In this document: positions 46,375-55,404 of the stretch, piece after piece
How the letters are laid out: each line of letters begins with the position of its first letter
How positions within the stretch are numbered: the first letter of the stretch is position 1
Source: Aquarana catesbeiana
Lineage: Eukaryota; Chordata; Amphibia; Anura; Ranidae
Direction: 5' to 3'
Assembly (NCBI RefSeq): GCF_042186555.1
Contig: NC_133327.1
Span: forward strand, 328,340,300-328,404,299
DNA: 64,000 nt
Position numbers and translations under genes: made by a program
Notes under the pieces: model-generated
Told to the model about the DNA's origin: nothing
Database searches by the model: none
What the model saw: the letters and a program-made list of their open reading frames with translations, nothing else

Positions 46375-47240
46375 TTGGGGGAATGAGTCCCCACATACGG
46401 CTATTGTGTAAGGTAAAGTCTACAGGCTTGGAAAGAGCACTTTGTAAATGGATAGAAAACTGGCTAAAAGAACAAATTCAGAGAGTAGTGGTTAATGATT
46501 CATACTATGGTCTAAGGTTATCAGTGGTGTACCCCAAAGTTCAGTGTTGGGACCCTTGCTTTTTAATTTATTTTTTAAATGATATAGGGTCTGGGATTAA
46601 AAGTACCATTTCAGTCTTTGCAGATGACAGCAAGCTATGCAGTGGTATAACGTCTATACAGGATGTTTCCAACTTACAAGCCGACCTCAATGCACTGTTT
46701 AATTGGGTGACTGAGACAAACTAGGTTCAATGATGATAAATGTAAAGTTATGCACTTGGGGGCTAAGAATATGCATGCATCATACATACTATAGAATTGG
46801 GAACTGTTTTTTTTCTCTCTTGAGAAGAGAAGATTAGGGGGGATATGATCAACATGTATAAATAAATAAGGGGTCCATATAGTGAACTTGATGGTGAGTT
46901 ATTCACTTTAGGGTCATCAAAGAGGACAAAAGGTCACTCTTTACGTCTAGAGGAAAAGAGATTTAATCTCCAAATATAGAAAGGTTTCTTCACAGTAAGA
47001 GCTGTGAAAATTTGGAATAGACTCCCTCAAGAGCTGGTTCTGGCCAGCTCAGTAGATTGCTTTATAAAAGGCCTGGATTATTTTCTAAATGTACATAATA
47101 TAACTGGATACTAATTTTTATAGCCAAAGTTGATCCAGGGAATAGCCTCGTGGAGGCTCAGGAAGGAATTTTTTCCCCTGCTGGAGCAAATTGTGAGTAT
47201 AGGATCTGTGAGTATAGGATCGCATATGTGGGATTGTATT
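46375..47240 (+). mobile_element. 5'-truncated LINE (CR1/L2/Rex-like)
   Basis: The RT part (46400-46724) contains a degenerate SVLGPxLFLIYINDI-type block and the catalytic FADDSKLC (F-A-D-D at about 46617-46630). The C-terminal part (46810-47100) has the GDMINMYK, RTKGHSLRL and KIWNRLPQELV blocks usual for these LINEs. A 3' UTR with GGAAGGAATTTTTTCCCC follows. It then gives way to TTTA-rich repeats (47245-47275) and a C-rich run. Frames are interrupted by stops. Confidence 0.8.
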
Positions 47241-47424
47241 TTTAATTCTTCATTTATTTATTTATTTATTTATTCATTCCTCCCCCCCCCCCCTTTTTAT
47301 TGGTTGAACTGGAAGGACTTGTGTCTTTTTTCAACCAGACCACACATTATGTAACTATGAGTCAAATGTCATGTGGGAAGGAGACATTGTGGGAAGTCAT
47401 ATGGTCTCCCACCACCATATTTAA

Positions 47425-47894
47425 AGTGATTGTAAAGTCTTGTTTTTATGTATTTTTTTAGTTAAAAATAACAAACATGTTATACTTACCTGCTCTGTGT
47501 AATGGTTTTTCACAGGGCAGCCTAGATCCTCCTATTCTTGGGTCCCTCTTAGGCTTTCCCGGCCCCTCCCTCCTGTTGAGTGCTATGGGGGCACCCAAGC
47601 CAAGCCACAGCTCCCTGTGTCCATTCAGACACGGAGCCACGACCCGGCCCACCCCCTTTCTCTCCTCATTGGCTGACTGATTTTTATTGACAGCAGCGGG
47701 AGCCAATGGCGCCACGCTGTTGTCTCAGCCAATGAGGAAGGGAGTCCCAGGCACTCCTACAACATCGCTGGGTCAAGATGGGGCTCAAGTAAGTATTAGG
47801 AGGACTGAGGGGGGCTTCTGCACACAGAAGGCTTTTTATCTTAATGCATAGAATGTATTAAGATAAGAAAAAAACATCTGCCTTTACAACCACT
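47425..47894. mobile_element. TTAA element, AGTGATTGTAAAG ends
   Basis: TTAA at 47421-47424 and 47895-47898. The ends AGTGATTGTAAAG and CTTTACAACCACT are inverted. Inside, inverted CCAATGAGG/CTCATTGGCTG words flank a GC-rich centre. Partial relative at 15240-15570. Confidence 0.78.
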
Positions 47895-48400
47895 TTAATT
47901 TTGCTTTCCTGGGAGAACAGAGTGGTGGAGAAGTGCAGGGAAGGCAAAATATGCAGCTATAGGTACAGTCATTAAAGTGCACCTGGTGTCTTTTGCCTAC
48001 CAATAAAACAATACTGCTTTTATTTGCTGTTTGCTTACCTGTTTGAAGCTACAGGATTCATGGTATTAACTAGGGCTGTCTCAATACTGATACTAGTATC
48101 GGGACTGATACCGAGCACAAATGCTCCCGATGCCTTAGCGGATACCTGGAATGGGAGAGAGGCGATGTGCAGCAGGAAGTCAGTGGGCGGAGTAAGCAGG
48201 CGGGGTGGATCAGAGAGCGAGTCCTCAAGCAGGTAAGCTGGCACGGGGTGTAGAGTGCAGGGCACAGCTGCATCATCCATCGGGATCGGCGACCGGAGCC
48301 ATCACATTCGGTAATGTAAGTGACGCTCCGTGTTGCCGTTACACCGTCAATGCTTGAAAATCCCGATGCCCATCTTGGTACACCCTGCACTTGGCCCCAG

Positions 48401-48480
48401 TATGCCAGCAGCGGACATCTTGTTACAACCAGCCCATATAGTTCGGGCTGGGTGTAACAAGATGTCCGCTGCTGCTTTAT
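48401..48480. repeat. Hairpin in the hAT element
   Basis: CAGCAGCGGACATCTTGTTA and the following ACCAGCCC are mirrored by GGGCTGG and its continuation to GTCCGCTGCTG. The arms are about 30 bp with a short loop near 48440. Confidence 0.85.
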
Positions 48481-48589
48481 TGAGGCTGAGTGCAAGGTGT
48501 ACTAAGACGGGCGTCGCAGAGGCAGCATAGAAAAATAAATTCTCTTGTGCCCATAAGTGCCAGCCATCGATCGGTGCTCATCAGTGACA

Positions 48590-49160
48590 TCTGTTAGTGC
48601 CATTCAGCCAGTGCCACAGCCAGCCATCAGTCAGTACCAGCCATCAGTGAGTGCCACGAAATCAGTGCGTGCCACCTATCAGTGCCCATCAGTGTGTGCC
48701 ACCTATCAGTGCCCATCAGTGTGTGCCACCTATCAGTGCCCATCAGTGCGTGCCACCTATCAGTGCGCGTCACCTATCAGTGCGTGTCACCTATCAGTGC
48801 CACCTATTAGTGCTCATCAGTCAGCGCCATCTATCAGTGCCATCCATCAGTGCATGCCACCTATCAGTGCTGCATAATCAGTGCCACCTATCAGTGCTCA
48901 TCACTCAGTTCCATCTATCAGTGCCAGCCAGTCAGTGCCACCCATCAGTGCATGCCACCTATCAGTGCCCATAAGTCAGTGCCACCTATCAGTGCTCATC
49001 AGTGCTGCATATCAGTGCCACCTATCAGTGCTCATCAGTGCTGCATATCAGTGCCACCTAATCCTATCAGTGCCCAACAGTGCTGCATATTAGTGCCTCC
49101 TCATCAGTGCAGCCTATCAGTGCCACCTCAGTGGAGCCTATCAGTGCCCCATCAGTGAAG
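48590..49160. repeat. Minisatellite, 'CCACCTATCAGTGCC' units
   Basis: Dozens of variants of CCACCTATCAGTG and CCATCAGTG, in composite units of about 26-40 bp. The His/Ser/Val/Pro-repeat frames across it are products of the repeat. Confidence 0.93.
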
Positions 49161-49328
49161 GAGAGAAAGTACTTATTTACAAAATACAATCAGTAATCGG
49201 TATCGGTGAGTACTTGAAAAAAAGTATGAGTACTTGTATTCGCTTTTAAAAAAGTGGTATCGGGACAGCCCTAGTATTCACTATATTTAGCTTCTTCTAT
49301 CTTAGTCAGTCTATTATCGGATGTCATA

Positions 49329-49507
49329 ATGGGATTGATTTACTAAAATTGGAGAGTGCGAAATCTGGTGCAGCTGTGCACGGTAGCCAATTAGCTTCTG
49401 ACGCCAGCTTGTTCAATTAAGCTTTGACAGAAAAAATGGAAGCTGATTGGTTTCTATGCAGAGCTGCACCAGATTTTGCACTCTCCAGTTTTAGTAAATC
49501 AACCCCA
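49329..49507. mobile_element. MITE, GATTTACTAAAATTGGAGAG family
   Basis: The ends GGGATTGATTTACTAAAATT and AGTTTTAGTAAATCAACCCC are inverted. The arms hold AAATCTGGTGCAGCTGTGCA and its complement. This family is very common in ranid frogs. A partial copy is at 50517-50677. Confidence 0.85.
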
Positions 49508-50516
49508 ATGCTTCTATTTTAACTGCCAGAATTTAAGCAACTGGCACCCAGATAAGTAGTGTTGTAGTACTGACATGAAAGTGGTTTTCAACATTTCATT
49601 CTTGTTTGGTATGAGCTGGCACCCTCTGTAGTGAAAGTTATAAAAGTTACTTTGATTAACTCCATAAACAGGCTTTGCAGGTCAGTGACAGTATTTAAGC
49701 TACAGGGTCACCATAACAGGCCAGCAATGACAACCTTCATATTTTTCTTAGAAAAGGTTTACTTCAAGTATACTTTTATGCTCACAGTGTACAAATAAAT
49801 ACCCCTGCGAAACCGACCAGCAATAAAATTACTTTAACTCTTGCTCTTTGCGGATAAAGTCAATACTTCTCATAAATGTATAAAACATGTTGTAATGCCA
49901 TAAGCAAAACACCTGCACTCTTTTTTTTTAAAGAAAAATATGGAAATGCTTTCATTGTTTATGAAAAATGGTTAATTTATTCCCAGATGGGCAGTTTACA
50001 CTTTGAATAAAATTACTGAAAGTGGTTGGTGGAGGCCAATAAATGATGTCAAGCTTCCGGCAACTGCAAGGCACTGAATATTACTGACGATACAAGGGAA
50101 TAACACTACATTGAACACACAAATTATAATATAAATACATTGACTGATCATTGTGAGCTGACTTGAAAGTGCTGCTAAATATGGGTGAGTAACCTGGATC
50201 AGACAAGTCAGGGTGTTATCCAAATTGGACATATTTAGTAAGACCTATTACCCATTAACGGGCTTTTTTGTAGAAACATGATTCAGGCCAATGCATAGAG
50301 CAGCAGCACTTTTGTGGTAGCTAAGTGCCCGGTATTTAATCTTCTTTGCTTTTACATCCAAGTCTACAAGAAGGATCATGTATGAAACATATATTCATAT
50401 TATTTGAGGAGGGTGATTCTTTATAGCACCAAAGATCCATGGTCATCGAAGTGGCACAATGAAACCTGCCTACCAGGCACAACTAATTCAAATCAAGTTT
50501 AGGTAATTGACGGCAA
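49508..50516. other. Intergenic sequence, nothing recognised
   Basis: AT-rich sequence without a recognised gene or repeat end. Confidence 0.4.
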
Positions 50517-50677
50517 ACTGAAATTAGCTGGAGAGTGCAAAATCTGGTGCAGCTCTGCATAGAACCCAATCATCTTCCAGGTCTTGATTTTAAAGCTTAA
50601 TGAAACAAGCTGAAGTTAGAATCTGATTGGCTACCATGCACAGCTGCACCAGATTTTGCACTCTCCAGTTTTATTTT
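50517..50677. mobile_element. MITE copy without outer ends
   Basis: Carries the TGGAGAGTGCAAAATCTGG arm and its inverted complement at the other side, as at 49329-49507. The GATTTACTAAA ends have been lost or replaced. Confidence 0.8.
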
Positions 50678-50743
50678 GACCTGCCTTCTTCAGTTATAGC
50701 TCTACAGCATGATAGGTAACATTGTAAGAACTCTATTGAAAGA

Positions 50744-51151
50744 TGTAACGGACCTCCGTCCTCCCCAGGACTATGTCCGCTGTAAATGCTTCCTCTCTCC
50801 GGTACCACTCGATCCAGGAGCCTTTAGCCCACCCAGTCACTAGCCGTAACTCAGTGTAGGGTGAAAAACATCAGACTCTCTATTCAAACACATGTAACAA
50901 CACATATACAACTCAGGGACACTCCCCAGATTCAGGGCGGGGGAAAATGTTCAATAACAATAGACACACAGGTCAGGTGTATTCAAACTTCTCATCAGTA
51001 AACATTCTTATCAGAAGGAAGGAAGGGGCTGATGGAGAGCTCCCCCCCCCCCTCCACATAGACATACATCCCATAATATACTTTTTTCCCAAGGCAGACA
51101 GACACAACGGAACAATGAAATGCAACCATACCCAAAGTGACTCCCGTCACA
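50744..51151 (-). repeat. 3' LTR of the Gmr1-like element
   Basis: 408 bp. On the plus strand it starts TGTAACGG and ends CCCGTCACA, imperfect inverted repeats of the TG..CA kind. On the minus strand it is directly preceded by the purine-rich GAAAGGGGAGATG (51152-51164), a good polypurine tract for plus-strand priming. No 5' partner is in the window. Confidence 0.75.
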
Positions 51152-51284
51152 CATCTCCCCTTTCGGCAGGGGACTAACACAGGAGGAGACCCCAGAGGGG
51201 TTGACTCCGAAGTTAGTCAGGAGTTTCAGTCCCGCAATGCTGGTATCCACACAGTCCCCTAAATAAATTGTCCCAAACAGAGCA

Positions 51285-51983
51285 TTACTCACCCAGCCAA
51301 CCTCTGCCTCTTTCAGAGAACATACCTGCCACTGGGAAGAAGTGCGGACTGGCCCTTCTCCCTGGAGTCCTTTCAGCCACTGGCGAGAAGACAGGGTGAC
51401 TGGGCTTTACTGGGAATCTTACTGAAGGGATAGCCCATCTGCATTTTGGTGTTGGCTTCCCCTTCAGTTCTGAATAGTAAAGTTGTACGGTTGTAAGGCC
51501 CAAACTCCACCTTAGCAGGCAGCTGTTATACCCTGAGACCCGATTCAGCCAGATGAGGGGGTTGTGGTCCGTGAGAATGGGGAACTCCCTGCCATACAAA
51601 TAGGGTTGCAGTTTTTTCAAGGCCCATACAATAGCCAGGCACTCCTTTTCGAAGGTGGCACCTTCCTGTCCAGCAACTTTCTGCTATGGAAGGCCATCCT
51701 TCGGGTGTTCCTCCCCCTCCTCATTTACCTGGCTGAGGAAAGCCCCCAGCCCATATGTGGAGGCATCCGTCTGTACAATGACCCTTCGCTTGTAGTTTGG
51801 AGCTGCCAGAACGCGGTCGCAGGAGAGAGCCGCTTTCAACTGATCAAATGCGGTCTGGCAGGCCGGGGTCCACGTAACCACCCTGGACATAGACTTCTTG
51901 GTCAGGTCCATCAGTGGCTTAGCAATTGTGCTGAAATTGGGCACAAATTTGCGATAATAGTTAGCAGTGCCAAAAAAGGCCAT
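51285..51983 (-). pseudogene. Gmr1-like RNase H and RT thumb
   Basis: The upstream frame (51983-51684) reads FFGTANYYRKFVPNFSTIA, an RT connection segment, and continues to VQTDASTYGLGAFLSQ, the first RNase H aspartate block. The lower frame (51620-51285) reads YGREFPILTDHNPLIWL, the later RNase H block. The frames differ, so at least one frameshift lies between them. The region would remove RNA from the RNA-DNA hybrid in an active element. Confidence 0.82.
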
Positions 51984-52647
51984 AACTTTTTTTTTATTCT
52001 GAGGAGGGGCCAGTCCCTAATGGCTTTGATTTTAGCTGGTTCTGGGCACAGTCTGCCTCCCCCCACCCGGTGTCCCAAGTATTGGACCTTGGCCATTCCC
52101 ATCTGGCCCTTATCGGGCTGGATAGTGAGGTTGGCCCCTGTATTTAGGAAGGTGCCCACATGGCGGAGGTGGTCTTCCCATGTTGCACGGAAGATGGCAA
52201 TGTCATCAAGGTAGGCGCAGGCAAAGTCTTGGCAGCCCTGCAGCAACTGATCCACGTGTGCTGGAAGGTGGCAGAGGCATTCTTCATCCCAAAAGGCATG
52301 CTGAGAAATTCATACAGCCCGAAGAGGGTGATGAAGGCAGAACGTTCCCTCCCTTCCCCGGTTAAGGGGACTTGCCAGTAACCCTTGCTCAAGTCCAGTG
52401 TAGTGACATAGCGGGCCCAAGCCAGACAGTCCAGCAGGTCATCGATACGGGGCATCGGGTAGGCATTGCTAATGGTGTAGTCATTAGGATGTTGGTAGTC
52501 TACACAAAATTGAATGGTGCCATCTTTCTTAGGTATAAGAACAGGTGAGGCCCAGGAGCTCTGGGAGGGTTGGATAATTCCCATATATACCACCCATCTC
52601 TCCCTATAATTATATACAATTTTCTGCATTTTGTATTCCCTTTCCAT
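51911..52647 (-). pseudogene. Gmr1-like reverse transcriptase, 3' part
   Basis: From 52583 downward: GIIQPSQSSWASPVLIPKKD, CVDYQ, TTLDLSKGYWQVPL and MPFGMKNASATFQ, then after a frame change CAYLDDIAIF, the catalytic Y-L-D-D. These are the classical Ty3/gypsy RT motifs in order. Upstream codons continue at 59284 on the far side of the 6.7-kb insertion. The open frame at the 52647 end reads into the inserted retroposon and is not original. Confidence 0.87.
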
Positions 52648-52663
52648 ATATGTTTACGTGTAT

Positions 52664-52698
<35 letters not shown>

Positions 52699-53046
52699 TA
52701 GATATGTGTGTGTATATATATATATTTTGTTCCCGTCCACTATGATCAATACAACATTCCTCTTCATATAGACCGCCTTCTCCTTACCCCATGATCCATA
52801 TACACACATATATGTTCTTACCACAACATACTCATTTGCATATCTCCTTCCCCCCCCCCTCCTCACTCCCCGCCCCACCGGCTCCCCGTCTCCCTTCACT
52901 CCCCTTCCACATTGTGTATACCCCATCTCCATGGTTACCTACGCACCCAATCATTATACATAGTCCCGCCCTCCTCTCAATTACCTCTCCACCCATCCCA
53001 GTGCCTATGGTATAAATTCCCACACTGAATATGGCCACCAGCTTAG

Positions 53047-53078
53047 CCCGATGAAGGAGCATGCATGCTCCGAACGCA
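53047..53078 (+). ncRNA. Hammerhead-like motif in retroposon D
   Basis: Reads CCGATGA, A, then the palindrome GGAGCATG-CATGCTCC, then GAAC. It matches the hammerhead core at six of seven positions of the first box (U4 is C). It has GAAC instead of GAAA and no good stem I, so it may be decayed. It sits about 300 bp before the GCTGCACTT block. Confidence 0.3.
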
Positions 53079-53505
53079 AAGCACCGCCCGCCTCACCCCG
53101 CTCCCGGAAGTGAAGACGCAGGTCAGCACGGCGCTCCACGGAGGATCCATGACCGACATCCTGGCCGCCCGGAGGCTCTGAGGACCCTCGGCACCACCGG
53201 AACAGCTACCAGGACCCAGGTCACAGGACTCACATCCCAGGAACCCCCCCACTGGCCCGTGATACCCACATCCCCCGAGAGCACGCGGATGAAACTACTT
53301 TACATGCTGGTTTTTAGCAACTCAAATGTGAGTGTTTTTATCTATTGTAATAAATATTTTTGACATACATGCTGCACTTAGAGGGCGCCGTCCTTCTTTC
53401 TTTTTTATTGTTCCAGAGCTTCTTCTAGCTTTTATAGACTGGCTGCCTTCCATTTATTCAGCATCATTTTATCCTTACATGGACTAATACCTGATATTAA
53501 CTACC

Positions 53506-54173
53506 TGTCAGAGAGCGTACCTCGGCGGGCAGGGTGCTCGCGGCGGTGTGCGTCGGGGCGCGCGTTCCTGTGGACTCCGCTGTGCGCGTTCCTCGTGGTG
53601 CTGGCGTGTGTGTCCGGGGTCGGCCTGTTGTGCACACCGGTGTGCGGGGGCGCGCGCACGGGCGTTGGCGGGTGCGCGCGCCTGTGTGTGCTGGTGCGCG
53701 CGCATGCACGTCGTTTGGCGCCAAACGGCCCATTTAAGCCGGCGTCCCTCTGTGATCAGTGCTGCCTGATCAACAGCTTGCCGTCCTAGTGCCTGACCCT
53801 TGTATCTGAACTGTTCCTGATTACCTGACGACCCGGCCTTGTCTCCTGGGCCTCCCCTTGAACTCTGCCTGTACCTGACCTCTGCCTGTTTGACCATCCG
53901 TTTGCCTGCTCCACTGTACCTCTGCTGCCTGTCTGTTGCCGAACCCAGCCTGTCTCCTGACAATCCTGCTCAGTCTTGTTGCTTGTGTTCCAGCCAGTTC
54001 CAGCTATCTCACCTGTTCATCCTGCAGTATCTGGACTGTTGCATACAGGCTCTCATACCACTCCGTACTCCTGAGCCTCCTGTTTGCTTTACCAGGGGCC
54101 GCGAGTCGGACGCGTAAGGGAGCCTACCTTCTGCCCAAGCGGACTCACCGGTCTGGTAAGTAGGAGCCTGACA
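53506..54173 (+). repeat. 5' LTR of the chromovirus
   Basis: Starts TGTCAGAGAGCG and ends GGAGCCTGACA. The first 200 bp are extremely GC- and CpG-rich (GCGCGCG runs), then a TTTAAGCC TATA-like element at about 53733 and a pyrimidine-rich downstream half. Arg/Cys-rich frames on both strands here follow the CG runs and are not genes. Confidence 0.93.
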
Positions 54174-54186
54174 GTATCAGGCAGCC

Positions 54187-55230
54187 ATGACCGAGTCCGG
54201 GCAGGGGGCTTCCCCTATGGATGAGCTCTGCAGACATCTGGCAGGATTGACCCAAGCGGTGAAAAGCTTACAAGAGGGATATTCATGTCTGGAAGAGCGT
54301 GTACAGGCCCTATCTGTACCCTCCGGTCCACAAGGAACCGCAGCTGCAACCTCAGCACCCTCCGTAATCATGCTACCTCCAGAGCCCAAAGCACCAGTAC
54401 CAGAAAGATTTTTTGGAGACCGAAGTAGGTATCGTGCTTTCCGGAATGCATGTAATCTCTATTTCGCCCTTCAGCCACGCACCTTCTCTCTAGAGGTTAC
54501 TAAGGTGGGCTTCGTTATCTCCTTGTTATCTGGTGAACCTCAAACTTGGGCCCACTGACTTTTGGAGCAGAAATCTGACGTCTTGGAAAGTCTGGATGCC
54601 TTCTTTGGGGCAATGTCTCAACTTTACGAAGACCCCCAGCTAACTGCCACTGCAGAAGCCACCCTACACTCCCTCCGTCAAAGTCGTCGAGCTGCAGAGG
54701 ATTACGCTGTCGAATTCAGGCGCTGGAGCTCAGATACGGCGTGGAACGACGCAGCCCTGTGCCATCAGTTCAGGATGGACTTGTCAGATCCTCTCAAGGA
54801 TGAGCTAGCACGGGTTGGGGTGCCTCAGACTCTGGAAGAATTAATCAACCTGTCCATTCAAATTGATCGTAGGTTGAGAGAACGACGCACCGAAAGATCC
54901 ACCAGTACCTATCGTCCCACCTGGATGCTCCCACAAGCTCCCAATCCTCCCAGTAGGCCTCCCGCTCCACCACCAGTTCCGGCTAGTGATGCACCAGAAC
55001 CCATGCAGCTTGGTCTGCTTCGTCCCTCTTTGACCCCTGAAGAGAAGTTACGCAGACGGGCTCATAACCTTTGTCTCTACTGTGGAGAACCTGGGCACTA
55101 CGCCAGCCTTTGCCCTAACAAAACGCGTAAGTGTCGTTCCGCTGTTTGTACCTGTGCCACTATTTTGCCAACACCTGGTACACATCTAACTATCTCTGTC
55201 ACTTTACAGCTTCCCGGAAAGGCTATCTAA
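54187..55230 (+). pseudogene. Chromovirus gag, interrupted by TGA
   Basis: ATG at 54187, 14 nt after the LTR, opens a gag with a coiled N-terminus (DELCRHLAGLTQAVKSLQ). A capsid-like region follows (PERFFGDRSRYRAFRNACN, then LRQSRRAAEDYAVEFRRWS). After a proline-rich linker comes one zinc knuckle, C-x2-C-x4-H-x4-C (CLYCGEPGHYASLC, about 55072-55113). A TGA at 54556-54558 breaks the frame between the first and second capsid blocks, and a TAA at 55228-55230 ends it just before the protease. Both parts are in one frame, so only point changes are involved. Confidence 0.9.
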
Positions 55231-55404
55231 GTTCCAGTCATCATTGATTCCGGAGCCTGCAGTTGTTTTATCGACCTGACCTTTGCTACTCAACATGACA
55301 TACCTCTCCAACCCAAGACTCAAAGCCTGGCTGTTCATCTTGCAGACGGTTCTGCCCTCCGTTCCGGCCCGGTCACTCAGGAAACCGTCCCCTTAGAAGC
55401 TATT
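55231..55404 (+). pseudogene. Chromovirus protease region
   Basis: Same frame as gag and pol. VIIDSGACSCFIDLTFA carries the catalytic aspartate in D-S-G-A at 55246-55257. It lies directly after the TAA at 55228, so this copy cannot make it as part of gag-pol. The next methionine is at 55405. Confidence 0.82.

Larger units (their letters stand above)
48071..49273. mobile_element. hAT element, TAGGGCTGTC ends, 8-bp TSD
   Basis: Ends TAGGGCTGTC and GACAGCCCTA. Flanks GTATTAAC (48063-48070) and GTATTCAC (49274-49281) are an 8-bp duplication with one difference. Inner terminal repeats share GGTATCGG-type words. There is no transposase; the body is a GC-rich hairpin region plus a minisatellite. 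Confidence 0.82.

Noticed and set aside
48557..49158. Frames with ISA/CHLSVPP-type peptide repeats
   Set aside because: They are translations of the ATCAGTGCC minisatellite inside a hAT element.
48590..49160. Regular spacing suggesting a CRISPR array
   Set aside because: Units are contiguous variants with no unique spacers, and the DNA is vertebrate.
53497..53963. Arg/Ala/His-rich minus-strand frames (78 and 151 codons), repeated at 58433-58957
   Set aside because: They lie in the CpG-rich LTRs, recur in both LTRs, and are open because GC-rich DNA has few stops.
54534..54562. Gag TGA at 54556 as a programmed recoding site
   Set aside because: It falls in the middle of the capsid region rather than at a domain border, so a nonsense mutation is simpler.
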